DNA of 64,000 bases from Sphingopyxis sp. HIX (GTDB lineage Bacteria > Pseudomonadota > Alphaproteobacteria > Sphingomonadales > Sphingomonadaceae), in NCBI RefSeq assembly GCF_001468285.1, contig NZ_LNSB01000013.1, forward strand, positions 1-64,000, given 5' to 3'. This document shows, one piece after another, positions 15,903 through 23,374 of the stretch (position 1 is its first letter; every line of letters begins with the position of its first letter). The translations under genes and the position numbers were made by a program. The notes under the pieces were generated by a model. It was not told the DNA's origin. It saw only the letters and a program-made list of their open reading frames with translations, and made no database searches.

Positions 15903-16678
15903 GACTGGAAGCCGGTCTCCGGAACCGCGGTGCAGGCGATGGTCGCGGCGGCGCCGAAGCTTGCCTCGGCGCGTTGGCCGATGACGATGGGATGCACGCC
16001 GGTGATCGCGCCGGCCGAAATCCACTGCCCGGGCGCGAGCGCGATGACGCCGCGGCGGTGGAGGCCGAGGAGGAAGTTCAGCGAACCCCACGGCCCGTCG
16101 AGGACGTCGATCGCGCGGCCGGTCCCGACCGTCCCGCCCTCGATCCGTGTTTCGACCGCCAGCGTCATGAACTCGGCGACGTCGAGCGACGGACCGAGCA
16201 GCAGGCCATTGTTGATGCCGATGTCGGCGACGATGCCGAACGGCGCATGGGCGTGGACGTCGGGCGCGGGCGAGCTCGCGACCTCGAAACCCGCGCGGAT
16301 GTCGCCGATCCAGGCCGCGCCGTCGTCGCTGCCGCTCACCTCGGTGTCGGGCACGGCGCGCAGACGCAGCATCACCTCGGCCTCGATCGCCCCCGCGCCG
16401 CCCTCGAAGACCATCGCCGCGCCCGCCGCGCCGCCCAGTTCGGCGATCCGCAGCACCGGACCCGCGACACGCTCGGCACCGAGCGTCTCGATGAGCGGGG
16501 CCGGGATGCGCCCGACCTTCCAGCCGAGCACCGGGGTGCCGAGCGCGATGGTGAGGCGCTGCTGGATATCATAGGCGCCAGCGAGAGTGGTCGGGACCGG
16601 CGCCGGAAAGGCGGGGAGCGCCCGGCCCGAAAGCCGCGCGGCGAGGAGCGCCGCGGCCGGATCGGGCACCTCGGGCAT
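15899..16678 (-). CDS. FAH-fold 2-keto-4-pentenoate hydratase-like protein
   Basis: A 259-residue member of the MhpD/fumarylacetoacetate-hydrolase superfamily: GWKVGRIP (about 50), the metal-ligand pair in AIEAEVMLRL (about 97-106), and LDGPWGSLNFLLGLHRRG near the C-terminus. These enzymes add water to, or cleave, 2-keto-enol acids with a divalent metal. The gene is stitched between the regulator and kdgK by one-base and four-base overlaps, so it should act on a keto-deoxy sugar acid of the same pathway, but I know of no established alginate step needing it. It could serve a side product or another uronate. Confidence 0.75.
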   Translation of the reverse strand: MPEVPDPAAALLAARLSGRALPAFPAPVPTTLAGAYDIQQRLTIALGTPVLGWKVGRIPAPLIETLGAERVAGPVLRIAELGGAAGAAMVFEGGAGAIEAEVMLRLRAVPDTEVSGSDDGAAWIGDIRAGFEVASSPAPDVHAHAPFGIVADIGINNGLLLGPSLDVAEFMTLAVETRIEGGTVGTGRAIDVLDGPWGSLNFLLGLHRRGVIALAPGQWISAGAITGVHPIVIGQRAEASFGAAATIACTAVPETGFQS

Positions 16679-17424
16679 CAGGCGAGCTTGGCGCTCAGCA
16701 GGTAGCGCTGGCGGCTTTCGGCCGATTGGCGGCGCAGTTCGACCATCGCGCGTTCCTCGGTCTCGTCGAGCATCGATTCGATCAGGCGGTTGAAGTGGCG
16801 CCGCATCGCGAGCCGCGCGCCGGTCGCGTCGCGCTTGCGCAGCGCCGCGACGACGTCGGCATGCTCGGCCTGGCGCGCCGCGCCGTCCTTGCGGCAGACG
16901 AGCGAGTGGCTGCTGCGCACCTCGGGCAATTCCATGCGCATCCGCCACAGGCTCTCGATCACATGGATGATCGCCTTGTTGCTCGAGGCGGCGGCGATCG
17001 TCATGTGGAACTCGCGGTCGATCGCGCTGATCTCGTCCTCGCTCTTGGCATCGTCGGCCATCGCGGCGAGCAATTCGTCGAGCTTTTCGAGCGTTTCGGA
17101 CGAGATCGTCGGCGCCGCGAGCGCCGCGGCCTCGGCCTCGAACAGCGAGCGCGCCTCGGTGAGTTCGAAGGCGCTGACCTTGGGCAGCACCGCATTGTCA
17201 CCGGGCAGCACCGCCTCGACATAGGCGCCCGCGCCGGTGCGGATATGGATCCACCCCGTCGCCTGCAGCGCGATCTCGGCCTCGCGGATCGTCACGCGAC
17301 TGACGTCGAAACGCTCGGACAGCTCACGCTCGCCCGGCAGCCTTGTCCCCGGCGGGAAGGTCCCGTCGAGAATCAGGCGCCGGATCGTGTCGGCGACATC
17401 TTCGAAAAGGCGGCGTTCGGCCAT
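16678..17424 (-). CDS. FadR-subfamily GntR transcriptional regulator
   Basis: A 248-residue repressor. The N-terminal winged helix (residues about 5-75: FPPGTRLPGERELSERFDVSRVTIREAEIALQATGWI) is GntR; the helical C-terminal FCD domain (about 95-230, with metal-binding-type EFHMTIAAASSN) belongs to the FadR/UxuR group that binds sugar acids. It heads the operon with the hydratase-like gene and kdgK, so a pathway intermediate such as KDG is the likely inducer. A palindrome containing GTATGACAA lies 37 bases before its ATG, consistent with autoregulation, and the same half-site occurs before the other alginate transcripts. Confidence 0.87.
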   Translation of the reverse strand: MAERRLFEDVADTIRRLILDGTFPPGTRLPGERELSERFDVSRVTIREAEIALQATGWIHIRTGAGAYVEAVLPGDNAVLPKVSAFELTEARSLFEAEAAALAAPTISSETLEKLDELLAAMADDAKSEDEISAIDREFHMTIAAASSNKAIIHVIESLWRMRMELPEVRSSHSLVCRKDGAARQAEHADVVAALRKRDATGARLAMRRHFNRLIESMLDETEERAMVELRRQSAESRQRYLLSAKLA

Positions 17425-17460
17425 GGTCAGTCATCTCCCCGCTGTAGACTTCATCATGTC

Positions 17461-17480
17461 CATACAATCCGGTATGACAA
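17461..17480. promoter_or_regulatory. Candidate alginate-regulon operator, fadR promoter
   Basis: CATAC (17461-17465) and GTATG (17472-17476) form an inverted repeat with a 6-base spacer, and the right half reads GTATGACAA (17472-17480). The same half-site occurs at 27788-27796, and its variants at 20443-20479 and 27827-27835. Its position just before the regulator gene suggests autoregulation. Confidence 0.6.
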
Positions 17481-17508
17481 GTTTGAAGCCCATGACCGAA
17501 ATCGTTTT

Positions 17509-20370
17509 CTAGATCCGCGCGCGGATGCCGATGAAATATTTGGCGCCGTAATAATGATACTGCCGGCTGCTGCCATAGACCGGCATGTAGGTCGCCTTGG
17601 GCTCGTTGAAGATGTTGAGCGCCTCGAAGCGCAGCGACACGCCCTTCATCAGGTCGAGCGAGGCGCGGAAATCGACGGTCTCGCTGGGCCCGACGTAGCG
17701 CAGCTGGCTGTTGCCGCCGACGAAATCCTGGAAATAGCGCGACCGGTAATTGTAGATCGCCTGCAGCGACACGGGGCCGAGCTCGTAATAGGCCTGCGCC
17801 GACAGCACATGCTTCGAATAGCCCGACAGGTTCGCCGGCGGGATGATGCCCGCGCTGACGGTGTCGGTTTCGGGATCATATTGGTCGCCGAGCCGGATGT
17901 CCTGCGTCTCGAAATTGGAGTCGGCATAATTGTAGCTGATTTTCGCGCCCAGCCCGTCGAGCGGCTTGGGCAGGAAGGAGAAGCGCGTCGCGGCGGTGAG
18001 TTCGAGGCCGTAGATGCGCGACTTGTCGGGGCTGTTGCGCGTCTGGGTCACCGGGATCGCGACGCTCTGGCCGTCGATGGTGAAATCCTCGTCGAACACC
18101 ACCGGCTGGAAGCCGCCGGTGAACTGCTTGTAATAGACCGTCGCCGACAGCAGGCTGTCCTTGTTCGGATACCATTCGAAGGCGAGGTCGGCGTTCCACG
18201 ACATCAGCGGCTTGAGGCGCGGGCTGCCGTTGGCGGTGATGTTGCGGATCGCATCCTCGACCGAGGTGAAGCTGGTGCCGTCCTCGAGCAGGATCGTCCG
18301 TCCCGCGCCGAGCGCGCTGGGGTTGGGACGCGACATCGCACGATAGCCCGCGGCGCGGACCAGCGTGTTCGGCGCGACCTCGAAGATCGCGTTGATGCTG
18401 GGCAGGATGCGCGTGTTGCTGCTCTTGATCGTCACCGTGTCGAAATCGCCCGAGGTTTCGAGACGGATCGTGCCGTCGGGGTTGTTCACGATGCTGAGGT
18501 CGCTGCGCAGGCCGTTCGAGGTCACATCGGTCTTGACGACGCGCACGCCGACATTGCCGCGCACCGGCATGCTGCCAAGATCGCCGCCATATTCGGCCAT
18601 GACATAACCCGCGAGCGTGCGTTCGGTGACGTCGCGATTGGCGACCGAGCGCGTGTCGGCAGGAAGCCCCGGATCCTCGCTGCCCATATATTCGCGGAAC
18701 AGGCAGTCGACGTCGAAGGTCGCCCAGCTGTGGATATTATTGCCCTCGGCCGCCGACAGGAAATCGGTCTGCGGAAAGGCCTGGCGGCAGAGATTGTTGA
18801 TGCGGCGATCTTCGGCGATCGGCGGGTTCAGGTTGAAGTCGCCGTTGCGCACGTCGTAGTCGCGATAGGTCAGATGCGACCAGCGCGCGCCCGCCGACAG
18901 CGTCTTGAGGAAACCGTCCAACTCATAGGCGGCGTCGAAGCGCCCGGCGTAGATTTCGTTGCGGCGCTTGCTCTCGTCCCGGCGGAAGCGCGCGTCGTCC
19001 CAGAACAGATTGTGATTATCGAGGTCGAAGCGCGGATCGATCGTGATCGTCGGCACGAAGCTGCCCGGCGTGATCGAATAGGTGTAGGGAATGCGCATGT
19101 TGTTGAAGACGGTGCGCACGCCGTTGACGTCGGTGGGGTCGGTGCGCAGGCGGACGTTGCGTTCGATTTCCTTGCGGATCGTGCGCGAATAGCTGCCGTC
19201 GAGGTTGATAGTCAGCCGGTCGGTCGGCTGCCATTCGACCGACAGCCCGCCGCCCAGATATTGTTCGGCGCGCGACAGTTCGGAACCGTTCGATTCGATC
19301 GCGCTGATGCCATTGAGGCTCTGGACGATGCCATTCTCGTCAAAGACGACGTTGGTCAGGCCGTAGCGTCCCTCGGACAGGTTGAGGTCACGGCGGCTCT
19401 CGACATAGGTGCGCTTCGAATATTGGACGTCGAGGTTGATATCGAGCGTGTCCGACGGCTGCCACTGGATCGCGCCGAAGATCGCGTCGCGCTTGTCGGT
19501 CTCGCTGATCTGGCGGAAGGTATAGGCGTTGGGGACGAGGTAGAAGGGCAGGTTCTGTCCATATTCGTCGCGCGTATATTCGTTGCAATTGTTGTTCGCG
19601 ACGACGGGCGCAGCCTGGCACGCGGTCCAGGTCGTCGAGGCGGCATAGGTCTCCTCGGGATTGTTGGTGTCGTTGCGCTGCGCGCCGATCGCGATGCCGA
19701 TCGTGTCGTTCGCGAACTGGTCGACATAGCTCAGGGTCCCGCGCCAGCCCACCCCGCCCGAGCCGCCGGTGATGCGGTCGCCATAGGGGTTGAATTGCGC
19801 CTTGATCTCGCCCTGCAGCCGCGTCTTGCCGAAATCGAGCGGACGCAAGGTGCCGATTTCGATCGTCCCCGCGACGCCCCCCTCGACGAGGCTCGCCTGC
19901 TGGGTCTTGTAGATCTTGATGTTGTTGACGAGTTCCGACGGGAACTGGTTGAAGTTGACCGAGCGGTCGCCGCTGCCGTTGGTCGCGTCGCGGCCGTTGA
20001 AGGTCGCGTTCGACAGGAAGGGGCCGAGGCCGCGCAGCGCGATTTCGGACGCGTCGCCCTTTTCGCGGTGCGTCGTCGCGCCGGTGATCGTCTGGATCGC
20101 CTGCCCCACCGAGATCGCCGGAATGTCGCCGATGTCGTCCGACGACAAGGCGTCGACGATCGCCGTCTCCTCGCGCTTGGTGTTGATCGAATTCTGGATC
20201 GTCTCGCGGATGCCGGTGACGACGATCGCATCTTCCTCCTGCGCCGCGTCCTGCGGCGCGGGGGCCTCCTGCGCGGCCGCGGGCGTGGCGGCGATCAGCA
20301 GCGTCGAACCGGCACCGGCCAGCAACGCGGCGCGCAGGCTGCGCGCGCGGATCGGATTAAGAGAAGTCAC
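17509..20370 (-). CDS. TonB-dependent receptor, alginate locus copy 1
   Basis: A 953-residue outer-membrane receptor of the sphingomonad/Caulobacter/Xanthomonas carbohydrate type. It has a signal peptide (cleavage near AAA-QEA), a TonB box in AIVVTGIRE (about 48-56), a plug domain (about 60-200, with LRGLGPFLSNATFNG) and a long barrel that ends in GIRARI rather than the usual terminal Phe. The start is GTG 20370 with AGGGAGAG before it. A perfect 12-bp inverted repeat lies about 70-110 bases upstream. Transport of alginate oligosaccharides is inferred from the locus. Confidence 0.85.
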   Translation of the reverse strand: MTSLNPIRARSLRAALLAGAGSTLLIAATPAAAQEAPAPQDAAQEEDAIVVTGIRETIQNSINTKREETAIVDALSSDDIGDIPAISVGQAIQTITGATTHREKGDASEIALRGLGPFLSNATFNGRDATNGSGDRSVNFNQFPSELVNNIKIYKTQQASLVEGGVAGTIEIGTLRPLDFGKTRLQGEIKAQFNPYGDRITGGSGGVGWRGTLSYVDQFANDTIGIAIGAQRNDTNNPEETYAASTTWTACQAAPVVANNNCNEYTRDEYGQNLPFYLVPNAYTFRQISETDKRDAIFGAIQWQPSDTLDINLDVQYSKRTYVESRRDLNLSEGRYGLTNVVFDENGIVQSLNGISAIESNGSELSRAEQYLGGGLSVEWQPTDRLTINLDGSYSRTIRKEIERNVRLRTDPTDVNGVRTVFNNMRIPYTYSITPGSFVPTITIDPRFDLDNHNLFWDDARFRRDESKRRNEIYAGRFDAAYELDGFLKTLSAGARWSHLTYRDYDVRNGDFNLNPPIAEDRRINNLCRQAFPQTDFLSAAEGNNIHSWATFDVDCLFREYMGSEDPGLPADTRSVANRDVTERTLAGYVMAEYGGDLGSMPVRGNVGVRVVKTDVTSNGLRSDLSIVNNPDGTIRLETSGDFDTVTIKSSNTRILPSINAIFEVAPNTLVRAAGYRAMSRPNPSALGAGRTILLEDGTSFTSVEDAIRNITANGSPRLKPLMSWNADLAFEWYPNKDSLLSATVYYKQFTGGFQPVVFDEDFTIDGQSVAIPVTQTRNSPDKSRIYGLELTAATRFSFLPKPLDGLGAKISYNYADSNFETQDIRLGDQYDPETDTVSAGIIPPANLSGYSKHVLSAQAYYELGPVSLQAIYNYRSRYFQDFVGGNSQLRYVGPSETVDFRASLDLMKGVSLRFEALNIFNEPKATYMPVYGSSRQYHYYGAKYFIGIRARI

Positions 20371-20442
20371 GTCGTCTCTCCCTGAAAATCGATTCTGTTC
20401 TAGCCGATGCTGTCGAGCATGGCGGCCAATTTGTCAACAATA

Positions 20443-20479
20443 GTGTATGGCAAATTGGTTAGTCCATTTTGCCATACAC
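20443..20479. promoter_or_regulatory. Candidate alginate-regulon operator, large inverted repeat
   Basis: GTGTATGGCAAA (20443-20454) and TTTGCCATACAC (20468-20479) are perfect 12-bp reverse complements separated by 13 bases. Each arm contains GTATGGCAA, a variant of the GTATGACAA half-site found before fadR and between PL6 and the second receptor. A TTGACA hexamer read on the minus strand (20437-20432) lies directly beside it, upstream of the receptor gene; I see no good -10 at the matching spacing. Confidence 0.65.
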
Positions 20480-20485
20480 ACTTGA

Positions 20486-21325
20486 TCAGCGCACGAGCTG
20501 ACTCCGCAGGCCGGGGACCGCGCGCGCCAGCGCCTGCGTCACCAGCTTGGCGGTGACCTCGGCCCCGACGTCGCCGAGGTGGGTGTAATCGAACTTGCGC
20601 GTCACCTGCCCGCGCGCGCCGTCGCCGACGATCGGCGCGGGCTCGGGCGGCGCCGGGCGCGCGGTGAGCGTCGTGCCCGCCTTCGCCGCGGCGAGTTCCT
20701 CGTCGGTCGGCGGCTCCTGCGCGAGCTTGGTCGCCATTTCCGCGCCCATCTCCTGCGCCTGCGCCGCGCTGAGTGCGTTGAGGTCGACGAGCGGCACGTC
20801 CATCGCCTTGGCGACGGCGCGCACCTGGTCCGACCAGCTCGCGAGCGTGTTCCTGAGCTTGCCGTCCTTGAACTCGCGGCGTGTCAGCGGGGTGACGAGC
20901 ACCGGCGTCGCGCCCACCGCCTTCACCTCCTCGACGAAGCGCTTGAGGTTGGCGGGGAATTCGGTCGTCTCGTCGGTCCAGCGTTCGGGGCGCGACGACT
21001 GGTCGTTGTGCGCGAACTGGATCAGCACCCAGGTGCCGCGATAACCCGGCACCTTCGCCTCGGCGAGCGCGATGTCCCAGCCGCCCTCCTGGCGGTAGCT
21101 GCGCGTGCTGCGCCCGCCGCGCCCGGCGTTGAGGCAGGCGACCGAGGACTTCACATGATGCGCGCAGAACGCCCCGCCCCAGCCGCTGTGCGGTGCCATG
21201 GTGGAATCGCCGACGAGGATGATCTTGTACGGCTCGAGCGGCGGCGCATCGGTCCGTTCGCGCGTCTGCGCCTGCGCCCCGCCCGAAAGCAGCACGCAGG
21301 CGGCGGTTGCGGCAAGCCAGCGCAT
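20486..21325 (-). CDS. SGNH acetylesterase, rhamnogalacturonan-acetylesterase-like
   Basis: A 279-residue secreted esterase with a signal peptide (cleavage near AQA-QTR). The SGNH blocks are in order: VGDSTM (nucleophile Ser), NAGRGGRSTRS (Gly), IQFAHND (Asn) and DYTHLGDVGAE (Asp-x-x-His). The closest named group is rhamnogalacturonan acetylesterase (CE12-like). Because its stop-start junctions tie it to the SDR and lyase genes, its natural substrate may be O-acetyl groups on bacterial alginate; that is inference. The start ATG 21325 overlaps the SDR stop (TGATG). A run of Pro/Ala around residues 210-230 looks like an insertion. Confidence 0.8.
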   Translation of the reverse strand: MRWLAATAACVLLSGGAQAQTRERTDAPPLEPYKIILVGDSTMAPHSGWGGAFCAHHVKSSVACLNAGRGGRSTRSYRQEGGWDIALAEAKVPGYRGTWVLIQFAHNDQSSRPERWTDETTEFPANLKRFVEEVKAVGATPVLVTPLTRREFKDGKLRNTLASWSDQVRAVAKAMDVPLVDLNALSAAQAQEMGAEMATKLAQEPPTDEELAAAKAGTTLTARPAPPEPAPIVGDGARGQVTRKFDYTHLGDVGAEVTAKLVTQALARAVPGLRSQLVR

Positions 21326-22077
21326 CACGAGAAGGCCAGGCCGCCGTTGATGTCGAGGCAGACGCCCGCGAGGAAGCTCGCCGCGGGCGAGGCGAGATAG
21401 ACGATCGTGTCGGCGACCTCGTCGGGATGGCCCTCGCGGCGGAGCGGCGTGTTGCCCGCGGTTGCGGCGCGGCCCTCGGGCTGCGAGAAGATGTCGTGGA
21501 AGCTGGTGCCGATCAGGCCGGGGCAAACCGCGTTGACGCGAATGCCCTGCGGCCCGAGTTCCTTGGCCATCGAGCGGGTATAGGTCATCAGCGCGCCCTT
21601 CGCGGTCGCATAGACCGACGCGCCGGGGCCGCCGCCGTCGCGGCCGGCCTGGCTCGACACGTTCACCACCGCCGAGCCTTCGCCGAGGAAAGGCAGCGAC
21701 GCCTGGAGCACGAGGAAGGCCGATTTGAGGTTGAGCGTCATGACATGGTCGAAAAAGGCCTCGTCCATCTCGCTCAAAGTCTTGCGCGCGACCATACCGC
21801 CCGCGAGGTTGACGAGGATGTCGAGCCGGCCGCTGAACGCGATCCCGACCTCCTCGAGCATCGCCTTGACCGCGCCGCTGTCGGTGACGTCAGCCTGGAT
21901 AAGGAAGGCGTCGCCGCCCGCGTCCTTGATCGCTTTCAGCGTGTCCTCGGCGGCTTCGCGCCCGCTGTTGTAGTTGATCGCGACGCGGACGCCGGCACGC
22001 GCGAGCGCGATCGAGACCGACCGGCCGATATCGCGGCCGCCGCCAGTGACGAGCGCGGTTTTCCCCTGGAGATTCAT
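21325..22077 (-). CDS. Short-chain dehydrogenase, likely DEH reductase
   Basis: A 250-residue classical SDR with TGGGRDIG (nucleotide binding), NLAGG, the catalytic Ser in NVSSQAG and YATAKGAL (Tyr-x3-Lys). In alginate clusters an SDR of this class reduces 4-deoxy-L-erythro-5-hexoseulose uronate, made spontaneously from the lyase product, to KDG; the neighbours (MFS, PL17, PL6, kdgK) support that role. I set the start at ATG 22077, with GGAAG eight bases before it; a GTG three codons upstream is too close to that site. FabG-like activity on other substrates cannot be excluded by sequence. Confidence 0.8.
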   Translation of the reverse strand: MNLQGKTALVTGGGRDIGRSVSIALARAGVRVAINYNSGREAAEDTLKAIKDAGGDAFLIQADVTDSGAVKAMLEEVGIAFSGRLDILVNLAGGMVARKTLSEMDEAFFDHVMTLNLKSAFLVLQASLPFLGEGSAVVNVSSQAGRDGGGPGASVYATAKGALMTYTRSMAKELGPQGIRVNAVCPGLIGTSFHDIFSQPEGRAATAGNTPLRREGHPDEVADTIVYLASPAASFLAGVCLDINGGLAFS

Positions 22078-22090
22078 CTGGTGCACTTCC

Positions 22091-23374
22091 TTATTCTTGA
22101 TTGTTGGCGGGTTTGACGGTGACCGGTGCGACGCGGCCGCCGACCAGCCAGAAGCACAGGAAGGAGATGGGCACGATCGCCGCGGAGAGCGCGAAGATCG
22201 GCGCGTAGCTCGTCTCGGTGAGCGCCGGGACGAGCCACGTCGTGATCAGCGTGCCCGCGACCGCGGCGGTGCCGCTGATCCCCGCGAGGCTGCCGACCGC
22301 GCCGCCGCCGAAATAGTCGCTGGGCAGCGTCTGGATGTTGCCGATCGCCATCTGGAACCCGAACAGGATGCACGCGATCAGCAGCACCGCGGTCAGCGGA
22401 TCGCTGGCGCCGATCGTCAGCAGCAGCGCGGGCAGCATGATCGCGCAGCCGATCGCGATGGTCGTCATCCGCGCCTTGTGCACGCCGCCGCCCTTGCCGA
22501 TGATCCGCCCCGCGAGCCAGCCGCCGAACAGGCTGCCGAGCATCGCGCCGACGAAGGGCACCCAGGCGAAGAGCCCGATCTGCTTGACGTCGAAGCCGAA
22601 GGTCTCGGCGAGATAGATCGGCAGCCACGAGACGAAGAGCCACCAGACGGGGTCGAGGAAGAAGCGCGAGAGGATGACGCCCCAGCTCTGGCGATAGCGG
22701 AGCAGCTCGCCGAGCGGCACGCGGCGGTCGTCGTCGCGCCCCGCCTCGGTGCGCCCGGTCAGGATATAGTCGCGTTCTTCTTCGCTCAGCCCCGGATGCT
22801 TGTCGGGATCGGCCTTGTAGAACCACAGCCATGGGATGAGCCACACGAAGCCGAGCACGCCGATGAGCAGGAAGGTGCCGTGCCAGCCGAACTGGACGAA
22901 GAGCAGCGCGATCAGCGGCGCCGACACGATGCCGCCGAGCGAAGCTCCGGCGTTGAAGATGCCCTGCGCCAGCGCACGCTCGCGCGACGGGAACCACAGC
23001 GCGTTCGCCTTGGCGGCGCCGGGCCAGTTGCCCGCCTCGCTGATCCCGAGCGTCGCGCGCAGCACCATCAGCAGCGGCATCGAGCGCACCAGTGCATGCG
23101 CCGCGATCGACAGCGACCAGAACACGATCGAGATGGTGAAGCCCATCCGCGTGCCGATCGCGTCGAAGATGCGCCCGAAGAGCGACTGGCCGAAGGCGTA
23201 GAAGATCATGAAGATCGTCACCAGCAGCGCATAATCTTCCTTCGACGCGCCGATTTCCTTCGACACCTCGGGCCACATCACCGCGAGCGCGTTGCGGTCG
23301 ATATAGTTGATGACGGTCGCCAGCGCGATCAGTCCGATCACGCACCAGCGGAAGCGGCCCTTGATATTGCTCAT
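22091..23374 (-). CDS. MFS transporter, hexuronate/ACS family
   Basis: A 427-residue inner-membrane transporter with about 12 helices. The first helix carries VINYIDRNALAVMWP, the signature of the anion:cation symporter group (ExuT, GudP and similar), and the 2-3 loop reads GRIFDAIGTRMGF. It is therefore predicted to import unsaturated uronate or DEH from the periplasm with protons. The start ATG overlaps the PL17 stop in ATGA, so uptake and depolymerisation are one transcript. Confidence 0.85.
   Translation of the reverse strand: MSNIKGRFRWCVIGLIALATVINYIDRNALAVMWPEVSKEIGASKEDYALLVTIFMIFYAFGQSLFGRIFDAIGTRMGFTISIVFWSLSIAAHALVRSMPLLMVLRATLGISEAGNWPGAAKANALWFPSRERALAQGIFNAGASLGGIVSAPLIALLFVQFGWHGTFLLIGVLGFVWLIPWLWFYKADPDKHPGLSEEERDYILTGRTEAGRDDDRRVPLGELLRYRQSWGVILSRFFLDPVWWLFVSWLPIYLAETFGFDVKQIGLFAWVPFVGAMLGSLFGGWLAGRIIGKGGGVHKARMTTIAIGCAIMLPALLLTIGASDPLTAVLLIACILFGFQMAIGNIQTLPSDYFGGGAVGSLAGISGTAAVAGTLITTWLVPALTETSYAPIFALSAAIVPISFLCFWLVGGRVAPVTVKPANNQE

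Noticed and set aside
16726-20385. 1219-residue plus-strand open frame
   Set aside because: Antisense to the FadR-type regulator and TonB receptor 1, both with full domain signatures. The long frame is explained by codon bias.
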